Shown here: positions 25,101-33,200 of the stretch, piece after piece | Numbering within the stretch: the first letter of the stretch is position 1 | How the letters are laid out: each line of letters opens with the position of its first letter | Assembly: GCA_016212525.1 (NCBI GenBank) | Contig: JACRGD010000010.1 | Coordinates: 1-64,000 of the forward strand | DNA length: 64,000 nt | From: Microcaldota archaeon | GTDB taxonomy: Archaea > Micrarchaeota > Micrarchaeia > Anstonellales > Bilamarchaeaceae | Reading direction: 5' to 3' | Position numbers and translations under genes: made by a program | Notes under the pieces: model-generated | What the model was told of the DNA's origin: nothing | Database searches by the model: none | What the model saw: the letters and a program-made list of their open reading frames with translations, nothing else

Positions 25101-27728
25101 AACAGTAAGGGCACTTGGGGAGTAGAGATATAACAGTCGCCTTAGGGCAGAGGCTTCTGATTCAGCAGCAGGACGGGCAGAGGCAGGAGTTCTTGGAGAG
25201 GGACCATGTAATCTCTGGATTATTTCTGCCTCCACTTCATCGACATTTGTAGTAACCCACCCCAAATTAGAGCCATTTGCGGCAACAAAGGCAGCAACAT
25301 TTGGAGGAACCCGGATTCCGCTATTAGATCGGGCATCGATTAGAGCCTGAGCAAGAAGCCGAGGCGAGAAACCTGTGGCTTCGCAAAGCGAATATGCGGT
25401 AGAGCGAGCTTCTGCAGAACCAAGAGTCGCAGAAATATCATCCACACTTGCAACAGCAAACTGTGCAAAATCACCCAAATGAGCATAAACAAAACCAACA
25501 AGCTGCCCTGGATCGACACTCGTTATTGGGGGAGAATTAGCAAGTAAAGACTGACGAACACCAACAATAGCCAAATCCCTTGCGGCTAAAAGTTCGCCCG
25601 CAGCGGCATAGGTCTGCGCAAAGGCAGCAGCATTTTCGGGAGTTATTCCATGTTCACGAAGCTGCTGAAGTTGATATGCATGAACAATCGGAGCAAGAGT
25701 CGAATCATTTCGTGAAACACGATTCATTATTTGTTGTTCTGTTGCAGGAATATCTTCTCCATTAACCCAACCAAGAGAACCGATATTTTCTCTTGCATAC
25801 GCAACTAGAGGAGGAGACAAACCTGCAGGAAGATCAGTACCGCTAGTCGCATTTGCACGAACTGCAGCAACTACCCGAACCAGTTCACGGGTAAGTTGAG
25901 TCGGAGACATGGCAGTAGTATGCAATTGACCAGAAGGATCAGTAAGCATATTTGTCTGGGTTTGGCTATCAAGAGCTGCAAACCAGGATAGCTGATCATG
26001 ATTTTCAGTAACAAAATCAAGTGCATCTGCAGAGGGAGCACGTGCAACGGCTGCGTGCCGTGCGAGAAGAAGGGCCCCATAAACAGTTGATACGTTTGGG
26101 AGTAGATTTGGCGAAGGAGTTTGCGGTGTTTGAGTAGTAGCACCACTGGGATGGGGATTCACTGATTGTCTTGATCCGCCAAATCGATCACGAAGCAAAG
26201 CAGCAAAAGGCACCAAATCATCCATGGCATTGAGCCGGGCCCGAGTTAAGGTAGGGACAAATAGAGGCAGTAATTGAGCATAGTTTCTCTGGACAAAATC
26301 GACCATCTCCGCACCAAAGCGTTCAGTAACCTGGGCAATATCAGTGCCGGGAGAAGAAAGAGCGATGAAAACTTGTCTTAATGCTATTGCCTGATAGCTT
26401 CGATCCAGAGCACCTACGACCGAACGGGCATCGTCGTTTTGTGCAAAAGTTGAATTGAAATGACGGGCAACTAGTTCATCGTAGTACTGGCGGGCAGTGG
26501 TTCGATCACCCGAAGCACCAACTGAAATACCATAGGGACCTTCGGCATTTCGCTCACGGTGGAAAGGCTCGGAGGTAAGTTGTTCTAAAGTCGAAAGATC
26601 AGTTTCGCCATGGGTGAAGAGACGCTCGAGTATAGAAACAGTAACACGTGCACGCGATTCGACATAAAATCGCAAAACTTGCTCGACAAAATCATTGCCA
26701 AGACCGCCCTGATCTGCTGGTCTTCTTAGATCGGATAAGGATTCTGGATCAGAACCACCACGGAAGGGAACTCCTGCAACTGCCGAAAATACGCGAGTAA
26801 TCCATCCGAGTCTAATCTGAGCAGAAACCACCGGACGAGTACCATCTTCGTTTGCAGGCCGGGACGCCACATAACGATCCACGGCTTGAAGAAGGGGAAG
26901 AAGAGCTGCATTTTGACCGGTGAGGTTAGAGCCAAACTCCGAAGAGAAAGTATTTGTAAAATCAAGATTGTCATGATTAAGTGAATATAAGTTTGTAAGA
27001 GTCCGCAGATAAGAAAAATCTCCAGTTAGAAGGAACCTGCGCGCAGTATCGATGGCAATGCGTGCCTGTTCGATCGGCCTCTCACGATGAAGATAATCTA
27101 CAAGAGCAGGAGGATATTGATTTCTTAGCGCAACCAAATCTGCATCCGGATCTGCAACTGCAGAACGAACAGCTCTAACAGTATCGATAAAATCAAAAAC
27201 AGAATTAGGAGAAAGGAATCGAAGTAGTTGATCTACAATATGTCGGGTGGCTGGCGAATCATAAGCATCAACAACCGAACGATAATGAGGATCGGTCGAA
27301 CCTGAAGAGTTGAATGCAGATAGGAAGGATGCCCGGAAATACGGATCCGTACCAAGGGTAGATGTACCAACCCGGATAGCGAGAATTCGCTGGTATTCAT
27401 TCCAACTTTCAGTACTACCAGTCGAAATATAAGTTCGAACTGCAGATGCTGCATCTCGAGCATAAGATTCTTGCTGGCTGCGATTTTCAGGTGCAAAAAG
27501 AAGTTGGCCCATAGCACTTCTAACTCCAGTGTTCTTTATATTTGTTACGTCAGGGGTTAAAACATAGGAAGCAAGGGCAACTGGAAGTGCAAGAAGAACC
27601 TTAAAAAACCGGGACTTTGAACCACGGGCAGTTTCTGCTGCAGAATGAACAGCTCGCCTAGCAGCCTCTGCGGCACGATCAATCACACGCGCATGAATCT
27701 TATTTCCATCTGGACGAATTGAGTTCAT
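19182..27728 (-). CDS. Giant membrane-anchored surface protein, 2848 aa, lysine-free outside
   Basis: No family recognised. The ATG at 27728 is preferred because GGGGGGTT lies just upstream. An in-frame ATG at 27761 is possible. Residues 1-39 are basic. A hydrophobic helix spans about 40-58 (FFKVLLALPVALASYVL). Residues 60-1700 read as helical modules with a degenerate motif (F/V-V-x-x-N-x-x-L-x-W/F-V) seen about eight times. Thr/Pro-rich linkers lie near 527 and 1047, and a coiled coil near 925-1005. The last 1000 residues are rich in alternating beta strands and end in GLSVGYQW, an aromatic end as in outer-membrane barrels. I find no lysine after residue 65. The next gene, an HTH regulator, overlaps it. 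Confidence 0.8.
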   Translation of the reverse strand: MNSIRPDGNKIHARVIDRAAEAARRAVHSAAETARGSKSRFFKVLLALPVALASYVLTPDVTNIKNTGVRSAMGQLLFAPENRSQQESYARDAASAVRTYISTGSTESWNEYQRILAIRVGTSTLGTDPYFRASFLSAFNSSGSTDPHYRSVVDAYDSPATRHIVDQLLRFLSPNSVFDFIDTVRAVRSAVADPDADLVALRNQYPPALVDYLHRERPIEQARIAIDTARRFLLTGDFSYLRTLTNLYSLNHDNLDFTNTFSSEFGSNLTGQNAALLPLLQAVDRYVASRPANEDGTRPVVSAQIRLGWITRVFSAVAGVPFRGGSDPESLSDLRRPADQGGLGNDFVEQVLRFYVESRARVTVSILERLFTHGETDLSTLEQLTSEPFHRERNAEGPYGISVGASGDRTTARQYYDELVARHFNSTFAQNDDARSVVGALDRSYQAIALRQVFIALSSPGTDIAQVTERFGAEMVDFVQRNYAQLLPLFVPTLTRARLNAMDDLVPFAALLRDRFGGSRQSVNPHPSGATTQTPQTPSPNLLPNVSTVYGALLLARHAAVARAPSADALDFVTENHDQLSWFAALDSQTQTNMLTDPSGQLHTTAMSPTQLTRELVRVVAAVRANATSGTDLPAGLSPPLVAYARENIGSLGWVNGEDIPATEQQIMNRVSRNDSTLAPIVHAYQLQQLREHGITPENAAAFAQTYAAAGELLAARDLAIVGVRQSLLANSPPITSVDPGQLVGFVYAHLGDFAQFAVASVDDISATLGSAEARSTAYSLCEATGFSPRLLAQALIDARSNSGIRVPPNVAAFVAANGSNLGWVTTNVDEVEAEIIQRLHGPSPRTPASARPAAESEASALRRLLYLYSPSALTVAMATAYGMVNDSRNLRVATAVIFGSGFYTSVSTRFRPSSEATTVLDHLSDQENELNQRCTRLLDRAGRLLRRFDVLEDTVGSVPGLARMRRLVERQSEELARVRESIRTGLVSAGTSIAAVNTQLNSIEDVLLEPDNVDAAISAAYRFISLVERGVQPDVSGVSGSSTVSPVPTGTSASPNLAFVTPLPNLSLADLMARHDQLANGPHPQQAALFEDIIIAVLRSHHDPTTGQAALYNFVLRAGRSTQARRGDLDVTNVRSVCEVLQRSPPAGANEAAVTQFNLAREHDIGVLEGRFGSDFVNIIRRNLASLEFVTSGASDVPQRFAALATSNSSLYEQLSDAFAQRAPEQRVQISRDRTAAAVSEVLEAFNTQPPRNANAQQRAEFETARQHALSDLRFVYGDRFVAYVESHQQPLENVPSQGLDSCSAQTNAELADLFSNSRENRRLNFWTGFRYVSDRATGVVNSLRSSISLRTASDAQSVARAFANAVAGYRRLFGDDDLLLRQVVNLPAITTTLLDLVNAGTINVDQFPAPIADRLRVARGSPEALAAFSFTAEELVQILREAPFAQMLIDRGNAYFQDLANSDFGDAAYRLTGTERTQASARGVDVSRMDQQAQVLVQVLNTFHGLEMGGLATSIASAYVLGEQASVRSAMFRAIYQVYRLDPRLLDPFLTQALPGLITVSRDAQAFEAGLATLIGAATSYYQMAESGQMNFSNDEMLAHFIDVFRRLHDSASSGVVSGTDQNALLGRILQNSPLHPQEAVGSDADPNAFRLRQPNLSDTVLSGRSNFVPQLTPPLGLLMPQAGANMPTSIGSIPYGGIPVSSGAATGWRNVSRFLDPQHPLIGAPNVPVSARLNQGLAAAQVVPYLARLIGRPPTRYSNVALSHTFNAAAFGNSPGGTRTTGDAGAVSEATSWSAGGGLIYSYLTPTGSLRAQGSFTGSGSGTTRNSPTDPNRVVYDSSTGTYSYDARLTGGGVRVTRGLQIHRLDVTGTGSVATSDLTDQSMPNAPVGSVSGQRTGTNTHTFQQFLRSFVRAGEGDDVLVRVLHRGNTNATDGADLIAVAGGGYTERPVPPDASGRTHGGTTGEVQEELYWVRRNGDIYRISLGQDYATGTVGRDRASFTTLMRNYLYAQTSTLGGRLTAATQFLGSGFASGEPNSAPMAGFNGLAVGAAIPNGSLRDILVAAAAHTPRRTDVPATGTVRTLDPAFLDAAVAGGYTWEDGTGQDRSRMLVVGILRTSSALDVNRTGPTTVTSVGSGGIGGAGIGLEFVIGSYGIPGVNPNNPREHYRPSSWELRTIVSSTPGGFRGGATYRRENRPTDTITEGWGFTGEYATIDVGRRLLDVMSTPDTSHNVDMLLANGYYWRRNAARAQSMYVSLTLLQDLSRAAFGSSDTNGTYATATVALRAMRFGLLGDVQYLPQSLVQLDRAVSDAEARIALLRQNGVTNQEPYNQVYRDLGNYFQQAANGDIQRYSLQLSYDGDTTRVSLLGGYQDQSTLRVTTVGTTTRDRNGGATLLVTSGQPGTTGYTAASAGFRAFTDTSRAPVGSGGLVTTSGLYGEFYGQFAMPNAQWLPVSESVSLQRFERTSVLSEHGSASITSDGITISDLPALASGNMRAVLYGILPSIESPSEVPGDAARRYSVELAQHLLTHSGDRFGPSSRSLYVRRVASGDRYILQFGDIEDLRIWQNQHFSVGDGFVSRVDFASTQVDDHGHERNEPSLRFSGADGVSLFRGFSLYGSLQVPFDSTGAPYEAGRNISVGAALSLYNSPNIQYILSGFIRRGQFGTEQRDVGQITLSRRLQEQSTSEGRVDRYLYIYYQHTQRGVSTLVAGTEEDFNEYVRNTGGVGYSYVRTRFSDNRTITLDFFTEAGAETARSPPDSMGLTTNYRSDQFVGRLGLNFSLLQGTGSGRVSGWNIGAFVGYGSVFYPRTGVGTDPIQLASPTNISPTSTAVPWSLGLSVGYQW

Positions 27729-27964
27729 AATAACCCCCCAACCGGACAATCCGGCATCCATAGTTTCGAAGCATCATTGTTAAAACAAAAATAACGCCCA
27801 CGAACCAGGAACATGCGAACCGCAAAGTAATACGGATCACAAGAGATATTGTGTTAAGAAAATTTAAAAAGAGGTGTACAGAAGTGGAAAAATGTTTTTG
27901 AATTGAGATAACTATTTAAATTTAACGAATAGTATAATTATACAAGTTGTATAAAGGTGATTAA
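27729..27964. other. Divergent promoter region, giant gene and vapBC
   Basis: This AT-rich gap separates the 2848-aa gene from the rightward toxin-antitoxin pair. A weak leftward TATA-like TTTTTAAA lies near 27863-27871. Rightward, TTTAAATTTAAC and repeated ATAATTATAC-like bases lie near 27914-27945, with GGTGATTA just before the ATG at 27965. No gene is visible. Confidence 0.4.
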
Positions 27965-28180
27965 ATGGTTGAGTTTCATACGATTGCCAGAAAAGTAGGT
28001 AATTCATGGGCAGTTTTGATCCCAAAGGAAAAGGCCGATGAGATTGGACTTACTGCAGACAATCCGAATCTTCACGTGTCTCTAGAGAAAATAGCAAAAC
28101 TCAAGGAGATCGCAGGTCTTTTAAAAACTAAAAAGACAACAGCGCAAATTATGAAGGAGATAGATGAAGGGTGGGACTAA
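27965..28180 (+). CDS. AbrB/SpoVT-type antitoxin (VapB-like)
   Basis: A 71-aa protein that begins HTIARKVGNSWAVLIPKEKADEIGL, the swapped-hairpin AbrB DNA-binding fold with the usual VGNSxxVxIPK core. Its C-terminal tail is the likely toxin-binding part. It starts after GGTGATTA and its stop overlaps the toxin ATG by one base (TAATG), so the pair is translationally coupled. It lies between the giant operon and the 2848-aa gene, on the opposite strand. Confidence 0.87.
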   Translation: MVEFHTIARKVGNSWAVLIPKEKADEIGLTADNPNLHVSLEKIAKLKEIAGLLKTKKTTAQIMKEIDEGWD

Positions 28181-28554
28181 TGTATTTTTGCGATACATAT
28201 GCCTTAATTGAATATGTTAAATCCAATCATAACTACGCAGATATAATGAATTCAAGTTCAATTACGATTTCGGATTTTCAGCTCATGGAAACATACTATT
28301 TTATTCTAAGGGACCTTGGAGAAGATGCCGCAAATAAGGTATATGAAACGTTTTCCCAGTTTCGAGTGGATATACCAGAGCAAATAATAAAAAGAGCAAT
28401 GAAACTGAGGCTGGAATTTCATAAGGAGAGAAAGAGAATTTCGTATGTTGATGCTATCGGTTACGCATATGCACTTGAGAAGAATTTACTTTTTTTAACT
28501 GGAGATCGGGAATTCAAAAATCTTCCAAACGTTAAATGGATTGCTTCTGACTAA
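28180..28554 (+). CDS. PIN-domain toxin (VapC-like RNase)
   Basis: A 124-aa PIN protein. The acidic active site is visible: Asp in FCDTYALIEY near residue 5, Glu in LMETYYF near 38, Asp in ISYVDAIGYAYA near 88, and Asp in FLTGDREF near 107. VapC toxins are RNases that cut tRNA or rRNA and are held in check by the partner antitoxin. The ATG at 28180 is used because it overlaps the antitoxin stop. Its 3' end overlaps by 4 nt the 37-aa gene at the tail of the giant operon. Confidence 0.88.
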   Translation: MYFCDTYALIEYVKSNHNYADIMNSSSITISDFQLMETYYFILRDLGEDAANKVYETFSQFRVDIPEQIIKRAMKLRLEFHKERKRISYVDAIGYAYALEKNLLFLTGDREFKNLPNVKWIASD

Positions 28555-28664
28555 AAGATGAAGAGCTCACCTGCATCCTCACCTTCTTTTAATAGTCGTT
28601 TTAGTCCATATTCACAAAGTTCAGATTCTTCTAGCGATATTCTATATTCAATCGTCTCGCTCAT
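28551..28664 (-). CDS. 37-aa small acidic protein at the end of the giant operon
   Basis: The ATG at 28664 opens a 37-codon frame (MSETIEYRISLEESELCEYG and on to AGELFIF) with GGTGTGA spaced about 7 nt upstream, as in other genes here. It lies 21 nt after the stop of the 530-aa gene, so it would be the fifth gene of that operon. The sequence is strongly acidic and predicted helical. It overlaps the vapC stop in convergent orientation. Function unknown. Confidence 0.5.
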   Translation of the reverse strand: MSETIEYRISLEESELCEYGLKRLLKEGEDAGELFIF

Positions 28665-28685
28665 GATTTCACACCGGTTATTTAT

Positions 28686-30278
28686 CTATCTCAGCGGCAT
28701 TACTAGAGTGCCACCTGAATTGGCCCAAATATTCCGGTTTGCATCTGGGTTTGCCAATCTCCAGCCAAGAACATTAAGCCCATAGGCAATGAAAGAGGTG
28801 CGAATACTTGGATCATTGAAATCAGGCGATGGAGCAACTCTAAGTCTTTGGGCGAAAAGAGCAGTAAGATCGGTTGAAAAGGTTCGCTGGGCAGGAGTAC
28901 TACTTCCCGAAACAGGAGGCAGATACGATGCAACAAACTGACGCAGAATATCGATTTTCTGTGCATCAGTAGTTGCCGTAAGATTAGAAGATTGAACAAA
29001 TCGCCTAAATGCATTTGGTAAAACGCCAGTTGTCGCAGCATTAGTCCAGGAATCATAAAGTAGAGGAAGAGCTGCGTTGATGTTTGTCTGACTTACAGTT
29101 CCTGAAGTATAATCAACAACTCTAGAAGGATTACCCGAATTGACAATGTCCATTATATTTTGAAAGCGGGGATCGATTGATGGAGCCTGAATACCCGCAA
29201 GCGCAATTGCATTTGGGATCGCACCACGAACTGAAGTCTCACGCTCGGCATGATTAAACACTGAGAGGAAAAGAGCACACGCTGCAACAAAATTGAAATC
29301 AACCGGGGCATTAAGGTTCGCAAAAGCTGGATCTGCAAAAGTTGGAATTCCAGCAGATACAAGAAGATGATTTAGAGGTTGTGAGGAGTTCCCGCCCGCA
29401 GTAACTTGGGTCAAATAACGAAGGAGCATCGCAGCCTCAGCAATCACCGGGGGAGACGCACCAGCAAGAGAGGAATGTGTATTTAGGTAAGCCGCAAGAT
29501 TAGAGAAACGATGCGTTGGATCTGCCGCTTGAGTAGTAGTTGAAGAAAGGTAGGAGAGGAAACCGGGAAGAGTAAGAAATTGATTAAAGATCGCCTGAAT
29601 AAGTGGACTTTGAGAGGTGGGAGTTAGAATTAAATTGATACTGTCTCGGCCGTTAAATAAGCGCGCTATATCTGGAACTGGATCGGAGGCAGCTGCAATA
29701 GCAGTAAGAGTTCTGGAGATGTCATCTATATTCCCAAAAGCAATACGAGTTGGAACTGCATCAGCCACAGCAGCATCACGAACCACAGAGGGATCATGCA
29801 CACCAGCATCACGAGCTGGTTGTGGTCTGGGATTTGGACGAGGAGAACCAGCTGAGCCGACTTGGGAAGCAGGAACTGGACGAGGGACAGGAGTTGGAGA
29901 AGGTACGGCCGATACAACAGAAGAAGTGCGGCCAGAACCAGTGGAACCACCAACATTAGGTCCAGCAGTGCGAAGAGAAGGATCTGCGTTTGTGATTTGA
30001 TCACGCATTCTAGTCAATTGACCAAAAGATGAACTGAGATCCCCACGAAGATTAATCATCAACGGATTAAAACCATTACGAGTAGCATTTAAGTCGAAGA
30101 AAGAGCCATTGATCCGACGGATCGCAGCGAGCAGAGAACGTTCAGTAAGAAGATCTGCAGAGGTAATTGGACCTGAAACTCCGTTCACAATTAAGGTATG
30201 CCTAGCCACATTAAACGTTATTCTAAGAGATACACTATCAGTACCAGAACCTTCAGAATGATCATAGATATTAACCAT
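28686..30278 (-). CDS. Lysine-depleted orphan protein, 530 aa
   Basis: No family recognised. The ATG at 30278 is fixed by AGGTGA, which is formed by the last codons and stop of the 3192-aa gene. An N-terminal beta-rich domain (residues 1-50, VSLRITFNVARHTLIVNGV) precedes helices. A Pro-rich linker lies near residues 125-155, followed by an alpha-helical C-terminal part of about 360 residues. I find only one lysine (in DAQKID). There is no signal peptide. The stop-start arrangement makes its translation depend on the 3192-aa gene, which suggests a joint product or complex. Confidence 0.7.
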   Translation of the reverse strand: MVNIYDHSEGSGTDSVSLRITFNVARHTLIVNGVSGPITSADLLTERSLLAAIRRINGSFFDLNATRNGFNPLMINLRGDLSSSFGQLTRMRDQITNADPSLRTAGPNVGGSTGSGRTSSVVSAVPSPTPVPRPVPASQVGSAGSPRPNPRPQPARDAGVHDPSVVRDAAVADAVPTRIAFGNIDDISRTLTAIAAASDPVPDIARLFNGRDSINLILTPTSQSPLIQAIFNQFLTLPGFLSYLSSTTTQAADPTHRFSNLAAYLNTHSSLAGASPPVIAEAAMLLRYLTQVTAGGNSSQPLNHLLVSAGIPTFADPAFANLNAPVDFNFVAACALFLSVFNHAERETSVRGAIPNAIALAGIQAPSIDPRFQNIMDIVNSGNPSRVVDYTSGTVSQTNINAALPLLYDSWTNAATTGVLPNAFRRFVQSSNLTATTDAQKIDILRQFVASYLPPVSGSSTPAQRTFSTDLTALFAQRLRVAPSPDFNDPSIRTSFIAYGLNVLGWRLANPDANRNIWANSGGTLVMPLR

Positions 30279-30283
30279 AAAAA

Positions 30284-33200
30284 TCACCTTGGAACAGGAT
30301 TAAGAATATTCCTCAGAGCTTCTCGAACAAAGGATGCAAAATTGACGTACGAGGGCTCAGTGGAATCTGCAGAGATGTTGAAAGTTATGTGGGTGGAATC
30401 ACCCTGAGCTACGCCAGTTATCCCACAGCCAGCGAAGGTAGCCATAGTGGGACGGCCTAAAGCCTGCATACGAGCTTGCTCAAATATAATCGCATAGAGA
30501 CTTCTCAACTGCTCTGCGGAAAGAGTAGTGGGATATGCATGATGCGTTGGACTGCTACCACTCACACCCACGATAAGAGTTCTGTGCGCAGGAACAAATG
30601 TTGATAGAAGACCAGACAAAGACGCAGAATTTAATTGATCACAAACCGCCTTAAATCGACCAAAATCAATTGAAGCACCTGGAACTGCAGAATCACGCAA
30701 GAACTGCTGAGTTGGCGCATCAAATCGGGAAAATATTGATCGATTTCTAACAATAAAGGAGCAGACCTGCTGCATATCCTGAGGACTAACGCTATTTGCC
30801 ACAGTAACCTGATGATTTTCAAGTGCAATTCGGACAACATCCGCGACAGTGTTACGAACGGCTGGGGGAACAGTGTGTGCAATAAAGTCATCATTAATGT
30901 GACTAGAGTAATAATCCCGAAGCAGAAGATTTTCCCGATTCGGAGGATTCGGAACACGAATCGGAGGAATACCACCGTTAACCGCAGGTAGAACTTCTAT
31001 CTGGAATGCCGGTTCTATTAAAGGCTGGCCATCAGGACCAGTAAGATTTCTTGGATCACCATGTGGAAGCAAGTCCCGATAAGGAGGACGAGTGGCATTA
31101 GCAGGAACATTTGGTGGAGTGGCGGTTTGGGCAACAGGCGCAACTGCAGTACGATTAGTCCACCATCCATTATCGATGAAGTCATATCTTAATGGATAAG
31201 AATTGAGAATATTTGGTGAATTGTTAGATCTTTGACTGGTTCCTGCATCCGGAGTTTGAGTAGGAGAAGATGGACCTGAGAAGAGCAGGTTGGGAGTTGG
31301 AAGTGCAGTGAAAGTCCTAAACTCAGAACCAAGCGAAATGGCCCGGAGCAGTCCAGCAAGAGATGCAGGAGGACGATGAGTTGCATTGTATTCTCTCATA
31401 CTGGCAGCGATAGTGGCACGATTTTCTTGGATCCATGGGATAAGACCGGCAGGAGCACCTGGAGTCAACTGGGAGAAGGTAACTGCGAAGAGAGCAAGTG
31501 CACTATCTGCATAGCTAAGTCCCATGTCAGTAAGGATAGCAGGTGCAATTACTACACGTCGGCCCATTGTATTGATAAAGTGTTGCTCAAGCGTAGTTGG
31601 AAGAGAGGAAGGAATTGGTTCTGGAGCACGAATCGAGCGGCCAAGTGCAGCTAGATCAGTAGTTGGATCTGCGATTTGCCTGGCGAGATCAGTAATCTGG
31701 GCATTGGTACCAAAGAGCCGCTCAGTAGATGCGATAGGGAAGAAATTGAGCCGGGCCATTGCGTTGGCATCATGGGAATACGTATTTAGCAGAGGAAGGA
31801 AAACTTCAGTTCGGAAAGTAGCGTCTGTACTTGCCCGCAAATCCATGGCATGAAGGAAAGTATTTGAATTGACCGGATTCGTGAGAGTTGCAACGCGTTG
31901 AGTTCGGGTAGTATCGGAAAGAACAGCGGACATCGCAGTGTTAAAAGTGGCTCTGGCTGTTGCGAGCCGGGTTTCCAGGGAATCAACAGCAGTGGCATTA
32001 GCCCGCTCAGTAACAACCGTAGCACGATACGTAGAAATGACAGGAGTGAATTCTGATTCTCGGGTTTTTATTGCATGCGCAGCATCAGAAACTGAAGAAA
32101 TTGGAAGTCTTCCATGCATAACAGAATCCCAAAGATATGCAAATGTTTCTGGCCGATATGCAAAGTGATGAGTTAGTTCGACTAATTCACGAGTGTCGGT
32201 AATACCGCAGCGCCTAAAGAAGGTTTCGACCATCATTTCGGCATGGGTGTAGAGCAAGCCATTTTGGCGCATTACAGTTTCGTGAATATTAAATACATCA
32301 ACCAGGTTTAGGGGCTGTGCACGACCATTAACAGAACCCCTAACATAATGAGAAACTGCCTGATTTGCGAATTCAATTACAGGATTGACATGATTCGTAT
32401 ATGCATCAGTGCCATGATAACCCAGAAGACGGGCTAATTGCACTCGCGCAAGATGAATAACTCGACGATCTGGAACATCAGAAGACAATGAGAGAAGTTC
32501 TCTTAGGTTTGCAATGGCCCGTCGCTCAGCCTCGGTTGGAACCGGATCGCGATGGGCAACCAAATCGACCATGTGGTTTGCTTCATAATTTGCAAGGTTC
32601 CCCAGCGCAGGGAGGAACAAACGATTAACACGATCAAGATTTCCATTGGCTAAAACAGATCTGCCGATATCCAGATATTGATTGGCGGCTTCAGATCTGC
32701 GATAGATATTGATCGTAGTATTACGCGAATCATCAGTACCACCACCTAAAATTTCTTGAACACGATCTGCTGAAGTAGGAAATAAGACCGCAGCATTTGG
32801 TCCCTCAAGAGGCAGAACATTCATGCGCCGAACCAATTCATCATAATAATTATCTACCTGAGAAGTTCTTTGCTCACGCGGACGAACGTGAACTCCACCA
32901 AAGAATCCGATCTCCGGATCTAGAACGAAGTGAGCATTGTCCCGAGATAAAACGATATCGGATAGATCACCAGGACGACCTGCAGTTTCAGCATAAGAAG
33001 CTGCGACCAGAGTATCTAAATGATTTTCTCGAAGATACGTTCGGATGTTCAATGGCACATTAGTAAAGGGAATATGAGGCGAGTAGTTAGTGGCATTCAG
33101 AACACCTAGGGACAGTGCAACGGCCTCCAAAGCAAATTGAGCCCAGAACCGACCAGTAGCCAAAGGATCAAGAGAACCGACTTCAGGATACCTCGAAACA

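Noticed and set aside
28558-28785. A 75-codon rightward frame after vapC
   Set aside because: It runs antisense to the 37-aa gene and the end of the 530-aa gene, is Ser-rich low complexity, and has no start signal.
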